This document shows positions 1 through 9,052 of a DNA stretch of 14,667 nucleotides, in pieces. Both the position numbers and the translations under genes were made by a program. The notes under the pieces are model-generated. The model had not been told where the DNA came from and did no database searches. It worked only from the letters and a program-made list of their open reading frames with translations. Source of the stretch: Eudoraea sp. (lineage in GTDB: Bacteria; Bacteroidota; Bacteroidia; Flavobacteriales; Flavobacteriaceae); assembly GCA_024642325.1 (NCBI GenBank), contig JAHEBI010000012.1:1-14667 (forward strand). Reading direction: 5' to 3'. Position 1 is the first letter of the stretch. The number at the start of each line of letters is the position of its first letter.

Positions 1-3000
1 TGCAGGAACATTGTCAATATTTTTAATTCCCAACATAGCGCTTCGCAACGTACCCAATGAAGGGTTTCCCCGAATTCCATAACGGATCTGCCCTAATGCT
101 CTTGGAGCAAATTCATCAACTGAAACAACCTGGCCATCAACGATTTCATAATAACTAAGTTCATTCAGCGACTGGTCTGCAATACCCTGAGACTTAATTT
201 TGGTCAGATCACTCAGGGAAATATCCAGTTCATTTATTTCAGGCCAAATATCTTCCGGAGAAGCTGAACCAAAAGACGTAAATTTCAAAGGGACTTCAAT
301 TTGATAAAAATTCTCAGAGAAATCTGTGCCAATCCTTAAAAATGCCACCAGCGGCACATCATCATCCAGGTAATCAGATTCTGCGATCTTTTCAGCATGT
401 AAGAACATTTTTAACCTTTTGTATTGCCGGATATCAATATTTACGTTTTTAAATACACCCCGTGAATCCCGAGGTTCCAGATTCTCAACTTTAAATGATA
501 AAGACTGCTCATTCTGGCGAATGATGGTGTTATTGTTGTTTAATTGTTCCCTTTGTACCCCGGGAGGCAAAACATAAGGAATGGGTGTTCTGGAGTTATT
601 CTCTTCTATGTTTACTGTATTAACGTCCACGAGAGTTGCATCATCTGCGGGGTCATCATTATCTGAAGAGAGTGTCTTTGTATAATTTCTCCAATCGATA
701 CGTACCAGATCCAGGGTAGCAAAACGCAGCACTACATCTTCTGTAAAACCGGTAAGGTACATACGCATAAAACTGATTGAACGAAAATCTGTAATTCCTC
801 CTACAGCGTCCGTAAAAACACTAAGCGGAATTTTATACTGAATCCATCTCCGGTTTAATTGAGATCCATTAGGCAAATCAGGAGTAGTCCCTTCACTGAT
901 ATCAGTTACGTACGGATCATTAATAGTAGTATTGGGCCTAATAGGAATTCGGTACTCAAAATAACTGTTGATGGTATTCATGGTAAGGTCCCTGTTAATA
1001 TCTTCCACGTCCGGAAGAGTTGTGGAACCCCTGTTGGTGTCGGTTACACTAACTGGTGAATTTCCATCCGTATTATTGAAGTCCTGGTATCGTTCTAAAA
1101 TTCCCCCGTCCCTGTTCAGGTAGTATTGGTAGTTATCAAGCGCAGGGTCTTCGGCAGGTCCGTTGTATCCTTGTGCAGCTTCCTGGCTGTCATCCAGGCC
1201 GTCTAAACCAATATCCTGCAGGCCCCTGTTGGTTTCACTGGCATCAAAGGCATAAACCAGGGACTGTGTAGCCGGGACAACTCCCCAGGGGGTGGGTGTA
1301 GTGAGATCATTGCTGTTTTGAACCGGTAACCCATTTTCATATTGTTTTCTTCCATCATTCAGAATGTCCTCCGAGATATTCCCTAAATTAATAACCAATT
1401 CACCCGGACCGTTGGCAATGCCGTCTACATATGGATCCATGACCCAGAATTGAACAAACTCAACATTTGATTGCTCAAAATTAGTGCTGCTCAAAGACCT
1501 CATCATTCCTGCCCACTTTTGATTTGGCTGAAGCCCGTCAAAGGTCGTACTTGCATTATAGGGCCCTTTTAAATTTGGATAATAAGCCATATCCAAAGTA
1601 TTTTGAACAGTAGTCTGCCCCTGAGCAATATCTACCTGAGGAAATATTTCATCTACATAAATCCTTCGCGTTTCATTCGTAGAAATATCATTATCGTTAA
1701 TGCCGGAAGGACGCTGGTTCGTATAAAAAATAGGATCTATAGTATACCACGCCATTTTAGCTCTTTCAAAACCTGTCTCTATATCGGGTTCACCATTAAC
1801 TCTAAACTCTTCCGGTGTACTGGCTAATGACCATCCTAATGAAGAGCGGATATCTATTAGTGCCTGAGCACCTTCAAAATCATCTAAATAAGTTGTGGTT
1901 TCTCCTTGAAAATCCGCATTTTTTGGAGAATTGGGGTTGAGGTAAGCGGCTTCACCACGAACGGATACATTGGAGGCAACATCTGTATCTATATTGGGCA
2001 ATTTGTTAACCAGCCTGGTTAAAAAGGGAACCTCTGTGGAAAAATTTGCATTAAGACCAAAGATGCTATTATTTACCGGCTCAACGCCATAGTTGGACTT
2101 TTGTGTAAGAGGCCTTTCATGGAGGTTTTGAAAAGTTCCTCCTAAAATAAAATTCTTATTGAATTGATGTTCAATATTAAACCCGGTAAATCTTCTGGTT
2201 TGCTGTCCAAAGACTGCATTATTCTCCACTGAGATATTTATTGGGGTATTGGAAGCCTGCAAGCTGGGGTCCAATATCTGAACTGTTCCCGCCTGATAAT
2301 TTACTGTGTAATCAATTCCTTCCTGCAACTGACGTCCTCCTGCAGTTACACGTACAGATCCTCTCGGCACATTAAAGGCGCCTATTGGTATACCGCTGGA
2401 GCCTTCAGATTTATAGCGCCCCTTGAGCTTAAATCTGTTTTTTTCAGCATCCTGCAAAGACGCCGCTTTTGTAAGCGTATACATGTTTCTGAAAACATAC
2501 TTTTGTTGGTTTTCATTATATCCCTGGTCATTATCTACATCGTAGTTACCGCCGCCCAGTACGTCAAACAAAAACTCACCAAAAGGTTCCACTTTGCTGA
2601 ATAAGATAAGACCACTCTGAGTATTTACGGTAATACCCGGAACAAAATCGAAGAATCCATCACCGCCTCTCTGTACATCATTAAATGTATTTAACCGATC
2701 GAGATTAAAAACATTAAGAAGAATTCTATCCTGTAAAGCCCCGTCAGGAGAATTTTCATCCGGCCATCCGGAACCCGGACCTTCAGCAACAGGTGTAATA
2801 TAATTTCTAGGGGTTGGATCCGAATATAAGATATTGAATATAAAATCTTCCTGACTTAATTGAAAAGCACCTGTAGCATATATATTTTTCATCATCAGAT
2901 CCCAGATAGGGTCGCTGACATTGGTAATATTACTTTTTAGTAATTTCAGTATAAGTGTATTGTTATTGATTTGGGGAACCTCTACTCCAGGGGTAACCGT

Positions 3001-4506
3001 GGTGGCATCTATTCCCCCATTGGCAAATTCCCCAACCTGGAATACTTGGCCATTGAAGGTATACTGATAGGCTACCGCCAACACTTCATCATTGCTCAAA
3101 CGTTGGTTCAAAGAAATATATCCCAATTGAGAATCAAACTGGAAATCCCTTCCTGCTTCAAGCTTTCTTGCGTTTTCCAAAATAGCATAGTCAAATCCCT
3201 GATTCACCTGATATCCGGTGTTTATGTCAAACCCGTCATCCACTGTAGCAATATCCCTTATTGATGAGTTAAGTACCCCCCCATTATCAATTAATTGAGG
3301 ATCGTAGTCATTGGCATTATTTCTTGGTAATTCCTGGTTGGAAGCCGAGGTATTAAAAAACCCTGCCGGTTCGCCGTTTGCCAATCCAATCCTCGTTTTT
3401 TCCTTAAGGGGCTCACCCAGATCCTGGAGGGCTACTATGTTTCGGACATTAAGTGTCTGCTGACCTCTGTTTGTTACCCAAACTTCAAGGCGTGTAATTT
3501 GAACCTGACTTTGGATAAAAGGATAATTAGTCAAAGCACCGTCATACTTATCCCTGAAATACTGGGAAAGAAAAAAGTGTTTATCCTCGTCATAATCCAA
3601 GGCAGACAATTCAAAGTCATTTAAGGTACCTCCACCCTGAGCTACCACTGAGCTATTTTGGGATTGTTGTTCAGAGAATACCGCTGTAACGGTAGTCTTC
3701 CCAAACTGTAATTGGGTTTTCACACCAAAAAGGCTTTGTGCCCCTCTGATCAAAGAGCTGTTAAGCGGGAAGCTCACATTACCGACTTCAATTTTTCTTA
3801 TGATATCATCCTCTGTGGGCGTATAGTCCAATTTTATTAAATTCTGGAAATCGAAGGTAGCCTCCGTATCATAATTAGCCGTTACCTGTAAACGCTCACC
3901 AATTTTTCCCAGCAAGCTTAAACTGATACGCTGATCAAAATCGAACGAGAGATTGGTACGGTTCCTTGGAGAAAGTGCCGGGTTATCATTTTTCTGCCAT
4001 ATAACACCCAGATCCATAGCTACGGAACCCTGAGGTATTACTTCAATAGTATTTCCGCCAAAAATAGTTTCAAAAAAACCGCTGTTTACATAAAAATTGG
4101 GAAGCAGGTTTTTCCGTGCTTCTTCAGAACCCGCTTTTTTGCCTGAGAAAGCATCTATCTTTTCTTTAAAATAAGACTTCATATTCTCTTGCTGCACCAT
4201 ATACATATACTGCTCCGGGGTGAGTATAATAGGGTAACTAATATCAAAATCCCCAACCATTTCGGAATAGATATATCTGTCAAGCGCAGGATCATAAGTA
4301 TATTTGGAGACAATGCTGTCAGGGTTTTCCAGTAAAATTTTCCCTAAAGCAAATCCGGTCTGTACAGAATCAATCTGTACAGAATCTGTCTCCTGTTCAT
4401 TAGTCTCCTGGGCCTGTGTAGTATTCCAAACTCCAAGAAAAATGAAGGATAGTAATAAAAGCTTAAATGAAAATGATTTAAGATTTGATTTTGCCCCTTT
4501 TTTCAA
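1..4506 (-). CDS. sprA: SprA, type IX secretion/gliding motility outer-membrane translocon (C-terminus missing)
   Basis: SprA is the giant outer-membrane beta-barrel through which type IX secretion cargo crosses, and it is needed for gliding in flavobacteria. 1502 codons are visible. Known SprA proteins are about 2300-2400 residues, so roughly the last third lies beyond the left edge. Family blocks recognised include TGFALGKILLENPDSIVSKY near residue 50, the SGFFETIFGGNTIEV block, FDFDQRISLSLLGKIGERLQ, GNVSFPLNSSLIRGAQSLFG, and near the edge MRMYLTGF and VVLRFATLDLVRIDWRNY. The frame is the same at the start, in the middle (about 2400) and at about 120. The start is taken as TTG at 4504-4506. 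It gives a typical signal peptide (MKKGAK..., hydrophobic core KLLLLSFIFLGVW, likely cleavage after TQA at residue 32). The first in-frame ATG is residue 83 (4258-4260) and would remove the signal peptide. A 15-nt near-repeat encodes DSVQI-DSVQ just after the signal peptide. The gene begins 5 nt after ruvA and is probably cotranscribed with it. Confidence 0.95.
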   Translation of the reverse strand, partial: MKKGAKSNLKSFSFKLLLLSFIFLGVWNTTQAQETNEQETDSVQIDSVQTGFALGKILLENPDSIVSKYTYDPALDRYIYSEMVGDFDISYPIILTPEQYMYMVQQENMKSYFKEKIDAFSGKKAGSEEARKNLLPNFYVNSGFFETIFGGNTIEVIPQGSVAMDLGVIWQKNDNPALSPRNRTNLSFDFDQRISLSLLGKIGERLQVTANYDTEATFDFQNLIKLDYTPTEDDIIRKIEVGNVSFPLNSSLIRGAQSLFGVKTQLQFGKTTVTAVFSEQQSQNSSVVAQGGGTLNDFELSALDYDEDKHFFLSQYFRDKYDGALTNYPFIQSQVQITRLEVWVTNRGQQTLNVRNIVALQDLGEPLKEKTRIGLANGEPAGFFNTSASNQELPRNNANDYDPQLIDNGGVLNSSIRDIATVDDGFDINTGYQVNQGFDYAILENARKLEAGRDFQFDSQLGYISLNQRLSNDEVLAVAYQYTFNGQVFQVGEFANGGIDATTVTPGVEVPQINNNTLILKLLKSNITNVSDPIWDLMMKNIYATGAFQLSQEDFIFNILYSDPTPRNYITPVAEGPGSGWPDENSPDGALQDRILLNVFNLDRLNTFNDVQRGGDGFFDFVPGITVNTQSGLILFSKVEPFGEFLFDVLGGGNYDVDNDQGYNENQQKYVFRNMYTLTKAASLQDAEKNRFKLKGRYKSEGSSGIPIGAFNVPRGSVRVTAGGRQLQEGIDYTVNYQAGTVQILDPSLQASNTPINISVENNAVFGQQTRRFTGFNIEHQFNKNFILGGTFQNLHERPLTQKSNYGVEPVNNSIFGLNANFSTEVPFLTRLVNKLPNIDTDVASNVSVRGEAAYLNPNSPKNADFQGETTTYLDDFEGAQALIDIRSSLGWSLASTPEEFRVNGEPDIETGFERAKMAWYTIDPIFYTNQRPSGINDNDISTNETRRIYVDEIFPQVDIAQGQTTVQNTLDMAYYPNLKGPYNASTTFDGLQPNQKWAGMMRSLSSTNFEQSNVEFVQFWVMDPYVDGIANGPGELVINLGNISEDILNDGRKQYENGLPVQNSNDLTTPTPWGVVPATQSLVYAFDASETNRGLQDIGLDGLDDSQEAAQGYNGPAEDPALDNYQYYLNRDGGILERYQDFNNTDGNSPVSVTDTNRGSTTLPDVEDINRDLTMNTINSYFEYRIPIRPNTTINDPYVTDISEGTTPDLPNGSQLNRRWIQYKIPLSVFTDAVGGITDFRSISFMRMYLTGFTEDVVLRFATLDLVRIDWRNYTKTLSSDNDDPADDATLVDVNTVNIEENNSRTPIPYVLPPGVQREQLNNNNTIIRQNEQSLSFKVENLEPRDSRGVFKNVNIDIRQYKRLKMFLHAEKIAESDYLDDDVPLVAFLRIGTDFSENFYQIEVPLKFTSFGSASPEDIWPEINELDISLSDLTKIKSQGIADQSLNELSYYEIVDGQVVSVDEFAPRALGQIRYGIRGNPSLGTLRSAMLGIKNIDNVPA

Positions 4507-4511
4507 ACTTA

Positions 4512-5093
4512 TTACAAATTTTTAAGCGCGTGTTTTATAATGTCCTCTGCGCTTAGTGTGGTGTCCTTGGATAAAACCTTGTCGACGGCCTTTTCTGACT
4601 GTCTCCGGGCAAACCCGAGAACCTCTAAAGCAGATAACGCTTCTTCTTTATTTGTATTGTTTGAATTTTGTGAAACTTCGTCAATATCATAGATTTTTAA
4701 AACCTTGTCTTTTAGGTCTAAAATAACACGTTGTGCGGTTTTGGCACCTATCCCCTTGATCGCCTGAATTGTAGGAACATTCCCACTGGCAATCGCGTCT
4801 CGAATCTGAAAGGGAGTAAGTGAAGAAAGCATGGTTCTCGCAATATTTGACCCTATGCCTGAAACAGACAGCAACAGCCTGAATATTTCTCTTTCTGAGT
4901 TTTCAGCAAATCCATAAAGGGTATGTGAATCTTCCTTTACCTGCAGATGTGTATAAAGTTGGATGTTTTCAGTATCCGCAATTTTCGAATATGTGTGGAG
5001 TGATATGTTAACGAAATAACCTACTCCGGCACATTCTATTACCACATGAGTGGGGTTCTTTTCAACAAGCCTGCCTTTTAAATGGGTAATCAT
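4512..5093 (-). CDS. ruvA: Holliday junction branch migration protein RuvA
   Basis: RuvA binds four-way Holliday junctions as a tetramer and loads the RuvB motor, which moves the junction during recombinational repair. At 193 residues it has the usual length. Residues 1-64 are the OB-fold domain (MITHLKGRLVEK start, then IECAGVGYFVNIS). Residues 65-142 hold the two helix-hairpin-helix motifs: SVSGIGSNIA at 76-85 and the signature IKGIGAKTAQRVILDLKDK at 112-130. A polar, Asn-rich linker (about 140-149) leads to the C-terminal RuvB-binding domain (EEALSALEVLGF onward). The start is an ATG that matches the family N-terminus. The gene lies 30 nt after maeB and 5 nt before sprA, which suggests one transcription unit. 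Its partner ruvB is in the same window but about 6.3 kb upstream. Confidence 0.97.
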   Translation of the reverse strand: MITHLKGRLVEKNPTHVVIECAGVGYFVNISLHTYSKIADTENIQLYTHLQVKEDSHTLYGFAENSEREIFRLLLSVSGIGSNIARTMLSSLTPFQIRDAIASGNVPTIQAIKGIGAKTAQRVILDLKDKVLKIYDIDEVSQNSNNTNKEEALSALEVLGFARRQSEKAVDKVLSKDTTLSAEDIIKHALKNL

Positions 5094-5123
5094 TTGTGCT
5101 TAATTTATTCTTGCAATGGTGTA

Positions 5124-7433
5124 TTAATCCGCCTCATTGTTCAATCCCATTTTTACCTTCCTTCTTTTCTCACGCTCCTGGGCGTCAATAACGGCCACGG
5201 CTGTCATATTTACCATCTCCTCAACACTGGCTCCCAATTGTAAGACATGAACCGCTTTTCTAAGGCCCAGCATAATTGGTCCAATAGAATCGGCTGCGTT
5301 AAGCTCTTTAAGCAATTTATAGGTAATATTTGCAGATTCAAGATTTGGAAAAATTAATGTATTCACTTTTTTACCTGCCAGAGTGGAAAAAGGGAACTGA
5401 CTTTGGCGCAGTTTTTTGTTCAGGGCAAAATCAGTTTGTATTTCCCCATCAACTATTAATTCCGGATTTCTTGTGTGCAATATCTTAATAGCTTCCCTTA
5501 CCTTAATAGCGTGAGGATGATTGGAGGTGCCAAAATTAGAATAAGACAGGAGTGCCAATACAGGATCAAAACCAAAGGCCATCCCCAAATTGGCAGTCAT
5601 TTGTGCTATTTCTGCTAATTCTTCTGAATTAGGATCAATATTAATGGAGGTATCAGAAAGAATTAAAGGACCTCTTTGGGTTATCATAATATGGGCTGTC
5701 GCCGCCCTTGAAACGTTATTCGCTTTCCCAATGACCTCAAAAATGGGCTTCACCACATTTGCATATGCCCTGGAATGCCCTGAAATCATTCCATCAGCGT
5801 CGCCTTCCAGGACCATCATAGACCCAAAATAATTACGCTCCCTCATTTTAGTATTTGCACCGTATAAAGTAACTCCGTTTCTTTTTCTTGCATCGAAGAA
5901 TTTCTCCGCGTAACTTTTTCTTTTTCCTGCAGAGTCTTCATCCTTGGGGTCAATAATTAGCACATCTGCATCAAACTCCAATTCCTTCATCAATTCTTTG
6001 ATGACCTCTTTATTCCCCAATAATATAGGAATAGCGATACCCTCTTCATAGGCAATTTGTGCAGTTTTCAATACATCCAAATGATTCGCCTCAGCAAAAA
6101 CAATCTTTTTTGGATTACTCTTTGCCCTGCTCATCAAGAGGCGCATCACCTTATTATCATCTCCGGATCTTTTGAGGAGATCTTCCCTGTACCTGTTCCA
6201 ATCCTCAATAGGCGCCTTGGCAACTCCGCTTTCCATAGCTGCTTTGGCTACCGCAGGGGGTATTTCCGCTATAAGCCTTGGATCAAATGGTTTTGGAATT
6301 ATATAGTCCTTTCCAAAGGTTAATCTTGTTTCACCATACGCAATATTCACCTGTTCCGGAACTGGTTGTCTGGTCAATTCAGACAATGCCCGTACAGCGG
6401 CCATTTTCATGGCTTCGTTAATTTTAGTTGCTCTAACATCCAATGCACCACGAAATATAAAAGGAAAACCTAAGACATTATTTACCTGATTGGGATGATC
6501 AGATCTGCCGGTAGCCATAATAATATCATCCCTGGTACTGCAGGCAAGATCGTATTTAATCTCAGGGTCAGGATTTGCCATGGCGAAGACAATTGGTTTT
6601 TTTGCCATCGATTTAAGCATGGCCGGAGTAAGGATATCAGCAATAGAAAGTCCTATAAAAACATCAGCGTCTTTAATAGCTTCCTCCAGGGTATTAATAT
6701 TTCGGTGTGTTGCAAACTCACGTTTTTCCTTTGAAAGGTTTTCAGCATCCTGGCGAATTACTCCTTTGCTATCCAACATTACAATATTCTCCGCAACTGC
6801 ACCAAAGGCCTTATAAAGTCTGGTACAGGAAACCGCTGCAGCTCCGGCCCCGCTTACAACGATTTTTACTTTTTCAATTTTTTTATTTGTAATTTCCAGG
6901 GCGTTTAACAATGCTGCAGAGGATATTATTGCCGTTCCGTGCTGATCGTCGTGCATTACCGGTATATCAAGCTCTTCCTTTAATCTTCTTTCAATTTCAA
7001 AAGCTTCAGGAGCCTTAATATCTTCCAGGTTTATCCCACCAAAAGTAGGCGCAATGATCTTTACGGTTTCTATAAACTTTTCTACGTCTTTTGTATCAAG
7101 TTCTATATCCATTCCATCTATATCTGCAAAAATTTTAAAAAGTAAACTCTTGCCTTCCATTACAGGCTTGGAAGCCTCCGGGCCAATATCTCCAAGCCCT
7201 AAAACGGCAGTGCCGTTAGTAATAATGGCAACAAGATTTCCCTTGGCTGTGTATTTATAAACATTCTCCTTGTCCTTTGCTATCTCCAGGCAGGGTACAG
7301 CGACACCGGGTGAATAAGCGAGAGCCAGATCACGCTGAGTGGCATAGGGTTTAGTCGGAACAATTTTAATTTTACCCGGTTGAGGTTTAGCATGATAGAT
7401 CAAAGCCTCCCTCCTTTTTTTCTCGTCAGCCAT
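5124..7433 (-). CDS. maeB: NADP-dependent malic enzyme with C-terminal phosphotransacetylase-like domain
   Basis: The enzyme oxidatively decarboxylates malate to pyruvate in the cytosol, making NAD(P)H; NADP is the usual cofactor of this long form. It has 769 residues, close to E. coli MaeB (about 759). The malic-enzyme half covers about residues 1-425: Tyr40 in LAYSPGVAVPCLEI, catalytic Lys95 in EGKSLLFKIFADIDG, metal ligands in GGINLED (Glu137, Asp138) and HDDQHGTAI (161-169), a GAGAA nucleotide-binding loop (195-199), ANPDPEI, and RSDHPNQVNNVLGFP (310-324). The second half (about 440-755) resembles phosphate acetyltransferase, with SGHSRAYANVVKP at 551-563. In MaeB proteins this half is known to mediate allosteric control by acetyl-CoA-type metabolites rather than acetyl transfer. 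It is probably the first gene of a maeB-ruvA-sprA unit. The NADP assignment comes from the family, not from a cofactor-specificity residue I could verify. Confidence 0.96.
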   Translation of the reverse strand: MADEKKRREALIYHAKPQPGKIKIVPTKPYATQRDLALAYSPGVAVPCLEIAKDKENVYKYTAKGNLVAIITNGTAVLGLGDIGPEASKPVMEGKSLLFKIFADIDGMDIELDTKDVEKFIETVKIIAPTFGGINLEDIKAPEAFEIERRLKEELDIPVMHDDQHGTAIISSAALLNALEITNKKIEKVKIVVSGAGAAAVSCTRLYKAFGAVAENIVMLDSKGVIRQDAENLSKEKREFATHRNINTLEEAIKDADVFIGLSIADILTPAMLKSMAKKPIVFAMANPDPEIKYDLACSTRDDIIMATGRSDHPNQVNNVLGFPFIFRGALDVRATKINEAMKMAAVRALSELTRQPVPEQVNIAYGETRLTFGKDYIIPKPFDPRLIAEIPPAVAKAAMESGVAKAPIEDWNRYREDLLKRSGDDNKVMRLLMSRAKSNPKKIVFAEANHLDVLKTAQIAYEEGIAIPILLGNKEVIKELMKELEFDADVLIIDPKDEDSAGKRKSYAEKFFDARKRNGVTLYGANTKMRERNYFGSMMVLEGDADGMISGHSRAYANVVKPIFEVIGKANNVSRAATAHIMITQRGPLILSDTSINIDPNSEELAEIAQMTANLGMAFGFDPVLALLSYSNFGTSNHPHAIKVREAIKILHTRNPELIVDGEIQTDFALNKKLRQSQFPFSTLAGKKVNTLIFPNLESANITYKLLKELNAADSIGPIMLGLRKAVHVLQLGASVEEMVNMTAVAVIDAQEREKRRKVKMGLNNEAD

Positions 7434-7450
7434 AAAATGGGTTTGTCACA

Positions 7451-7458
7451 CAAATTTA
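7451..7458 (-). promoter_or_regulatory. Candidate -7 element of the maeB promoter
   Basis: Read on the minus strand, TAAATTTG matches the Bacteroidota -7 consensus TAnnTTTG and lies 17 nt before the maeB ATG, so a transcript would have a very short leader. I see no good TTTG box 19-21 nt further upstream, so the call rests on one element only. Confidence 0.4.
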
Positions 7459-7495
7459 AGGGAAAGCTTATTAAAAAGATAAATTATTGCACTTA

Positions 7496-7539
7496 TTATA
7501 TAGCCTCCAAAATATAACTACTCATGAAGGCATATATAA
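7496..7539. repeat. Imperfect inverted repeat between the MFS gene and maeB
   Basis: The arms are TTATATAGCC (7496-7505) and GGCATATATAA (7529-7539). They are complementary apart from one extra base, and they enclose a 23-nt loop. There is no following T run, so it is not a classical intrinsic terminator for the MFS gene. It lies about 60 nt upstream of maeB and could be an operator, an mRNA structure at the end of the MFS transcript, or chance pairing of AT-rich sequence. Confidence 0.4.
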
Positions 7540-7585
7540 GTGGAACCGGAGAAGATATATTACTGTTTTAGGGAAGGTTAAATCA

Positions 7586-8902
7586 TTAAATCTCCACTTT
7601 ATCTGAAGCTACATTTAATCTTGTGGCTAAAAAAGCCGCAATAATAAAGAATGTGCCTCCAAAAAGCATTGCGTTTATGGCATTACCCCCCAGGAAGATC
7701 CTGAAGATTGGCCCGAATGTAAGTGTTTCAATTCCCATTGGAATGACAATCATCATATTCAAAATACCCATATACACACCACGTCGATCCTGGGGTACAA
7801 TTTTAGAGACCATAGTATACGGAATTCCCATCATTGCCGCCCAACCAATGCCGAAAAGCACCATCGGAAACAGGACATAAATTGGATCTGAAATATATGG
7901 TATACACATTAAGGCAATCCCGGTACCCAATAAACTTGCTGCATAAATTTTCTTTCCGCCATACTTCAATGTCAAGGGAACAAGGGCCAAAGCAACGACA
8001 ACAGTAGCAATATTATAGGTAGTACTCATTTTTGCTGATTGAGCAGCTGCCGATGAGAGGTCATATCCCATAGTTTTTATAAACAAAGGTGTTATAAACT
8101 GCCAATAAACAAATAGGGCATACCATTGAAAAAGATATACGACTGAAAGCTTCCACATAAACTTAGGCATTTCCTTAACCGCCTTTGAAATTTCAATAAA
8201 CGGCATTTTAAATCGAGCTGCAAAAGGTAATTTCTTATGCGCATTAATTTCCTCAAGTTCTTCATCGCTAGGGGGAATTTCCGGGGTTTTAAGAACTGAC
8301 CATAAAATGGTGGATACTGACAAAACCGAACCTATAAAGAAGGAATAGTACAACCATTTAGGAATTGAACCTGCCACCTCCGTAGTGGCATCTCCCCCAA
8401 ACCAATCCTGAAACAGGAATATAGAGGCATTTGCAAGTACAATACCGGCACCAACAAAAAGACTTTGCATCTGATAGCCCAGACTCAATTGCCTATTTGG
8501 CAACTTGTCGCCTACAAAAGCCCGATAAGGCTCCATTGCCATGTTGTTTCCCACATCTAATATCCAAAGTAACCCTACAGCAAACCATAATGCCGGACTT
8601 AAAGGAAATGCGAACAAGCACAAACTTCCTATTATAGCACCGACAAGGAAAAATGGTTTTCTCCTACCCCAACGTGGCGACCATGTTTTGTCAGAAATAG
8701 CCCCTATAAGAGGCTGAATGATCAAACCTGTAACCGGCCCCGCGATATTTAAAATAGGCAGCATATCTTCAGGTGCCCCTAAAAAAAGAAAAATAGGATT
8801 GATTGCACTCTGTTGTAAACCGAAACTGAACTGTATGCCGAGAAAGCCCACGTTCATATTGAATATTTGCCAAAAACTTAACTCGGGCTTTATAATCTTC
8901 AT
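7586..8902 (-). CDS. MFS transporter, sucrose/maltose (SLC45/GPH-like) type
   Basis: A 438-residue inner-membrane protein with about 12 hydrophobic segments, expected to move a sugar in symport with a cation. Diagnostic blocks are LQPLIG-type loop 2-3 sequence GAISDKTWSPRWGRRKPF (67-84), D-V-G-N-N-x-A-M-E-P-Y-R-A-F-V-G-D (116-132), and the equivalent loop in the second half, PYTMVSKIVPQDRRGVYMGI (361-380). These resemble the family that includes plant sucrose carriers, SLC45, and the maltose-type MFS permeases of Bacteroidota. A charged cytoplasmic loop (about 205-235) joins the two six-helix halves. The ATG at 8900-8902 gives the family's N-terminus. In related bacteria such permeases often sit beside glycoside hydrolases or susCD-like genes; here there are none, so the substrate cannot be inferred from context. 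It has 150-nt spacers on both sides, so it is probably transcribed alone. Confidence 0.87.
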   Translation of the reverse strand: MKIIKPELSFWQIFNMNVGFLGIQFSFGLQQSAINPIFLFLGAPEDMLPILNIAGPVTGLIIQPLIGAISDKTWSPRWGRRKPFFLVGAIIGSLCLFAFPLSPALWFAVGLLWILDVGNNMAMEPYRAFVGDKLPNRQLSLGYQMQSLFVGAGIVLANASIFLFQDWFGGDATTEVAGSIPKWLYYSFFIGSVLSVSTILWSVLKTPEIPPSDEELEEINAHKKLPFAARFKMPFIEISKAVKEMPKFMWKLSVVYLFQWYALFVYWQFITPLFIKTMGYDLSSAAAQSAKMSTTYNIATVVVALALVPLTLKYGGKKIYAASLLGTGIALMCIPYISDPIYVLFPMVLFGIGWAAMMGIPYTMVSKIVPQDRRGVYMGILNMMIVIPMGIETLTFGPIFRIFLGGNAINAMLFGGTFFIIAAFLATRLNVASDKVEI

Positions 8903-8964
8903 AGCATGTGTTGTGTAGAAAAATTAAATTTGGTCGTTTTGTAAATACTTGGTAAACAGACCTT

Positions 8965-8992
8965 CAATATAGTCCTTTATCTTTGTTAACAA
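8965..8992 (-). promoter_or_regulatory. Weak candidate promoter for the MFS transporter
   Basis: On the minus strand TTG (8990-8992), an 18-nt spacer and TATATTG (8965-8971) loosely match the Bacteroidota TTTG/TAnnTTTG pattern. This would leave a leader of about 55-60 nt. The upstream box falls within a perfect 10-bp palindrome, TTGTTAACAA (8983-8992). Both elements are short and one base off consensus, so this is tentative. Confidence 0.25.
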
Positions 8993-9052
8993 TAAAATCT
9001 TACTGAAAAATTGATCATTTTACTTTCGAAAACGTTGTAGTTCCTGGGTCTT

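Noticed and set aside
859..3264. Short plus-strand frames opposite sprA.
   Set aside because: The minus-strand frame is continuous SprA sequence with recognisable family blocks; the plus-strand products resemble nothing I know.
4360..4386. Direct repeat CTGTACAGAATC twice at 15-nt spacing.
   Set aside because: It lies inside sprA and simply encodes a duplicated DSVQ in the linker after the signal peptide. A minor in-frame duplication, not a regulatory site.
5590..7260. Several plus-strand open frames of 60-90 codons opposite maeB.
   Set aside because: They overlap a well-supported 769-codon gene on the other strand, show no recognisable domain and lack signs of independent expression.
9022..9038. 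TTTCGAAAACGTTG upstream of the MFS gene as a LacI-family operator.
   Set aside because: Only the central AACGTT is symmetrical. The site lacks full dyad symmetry, no LacI-type gene is present in the window, and a 6-bp palindrome is expected by chance.
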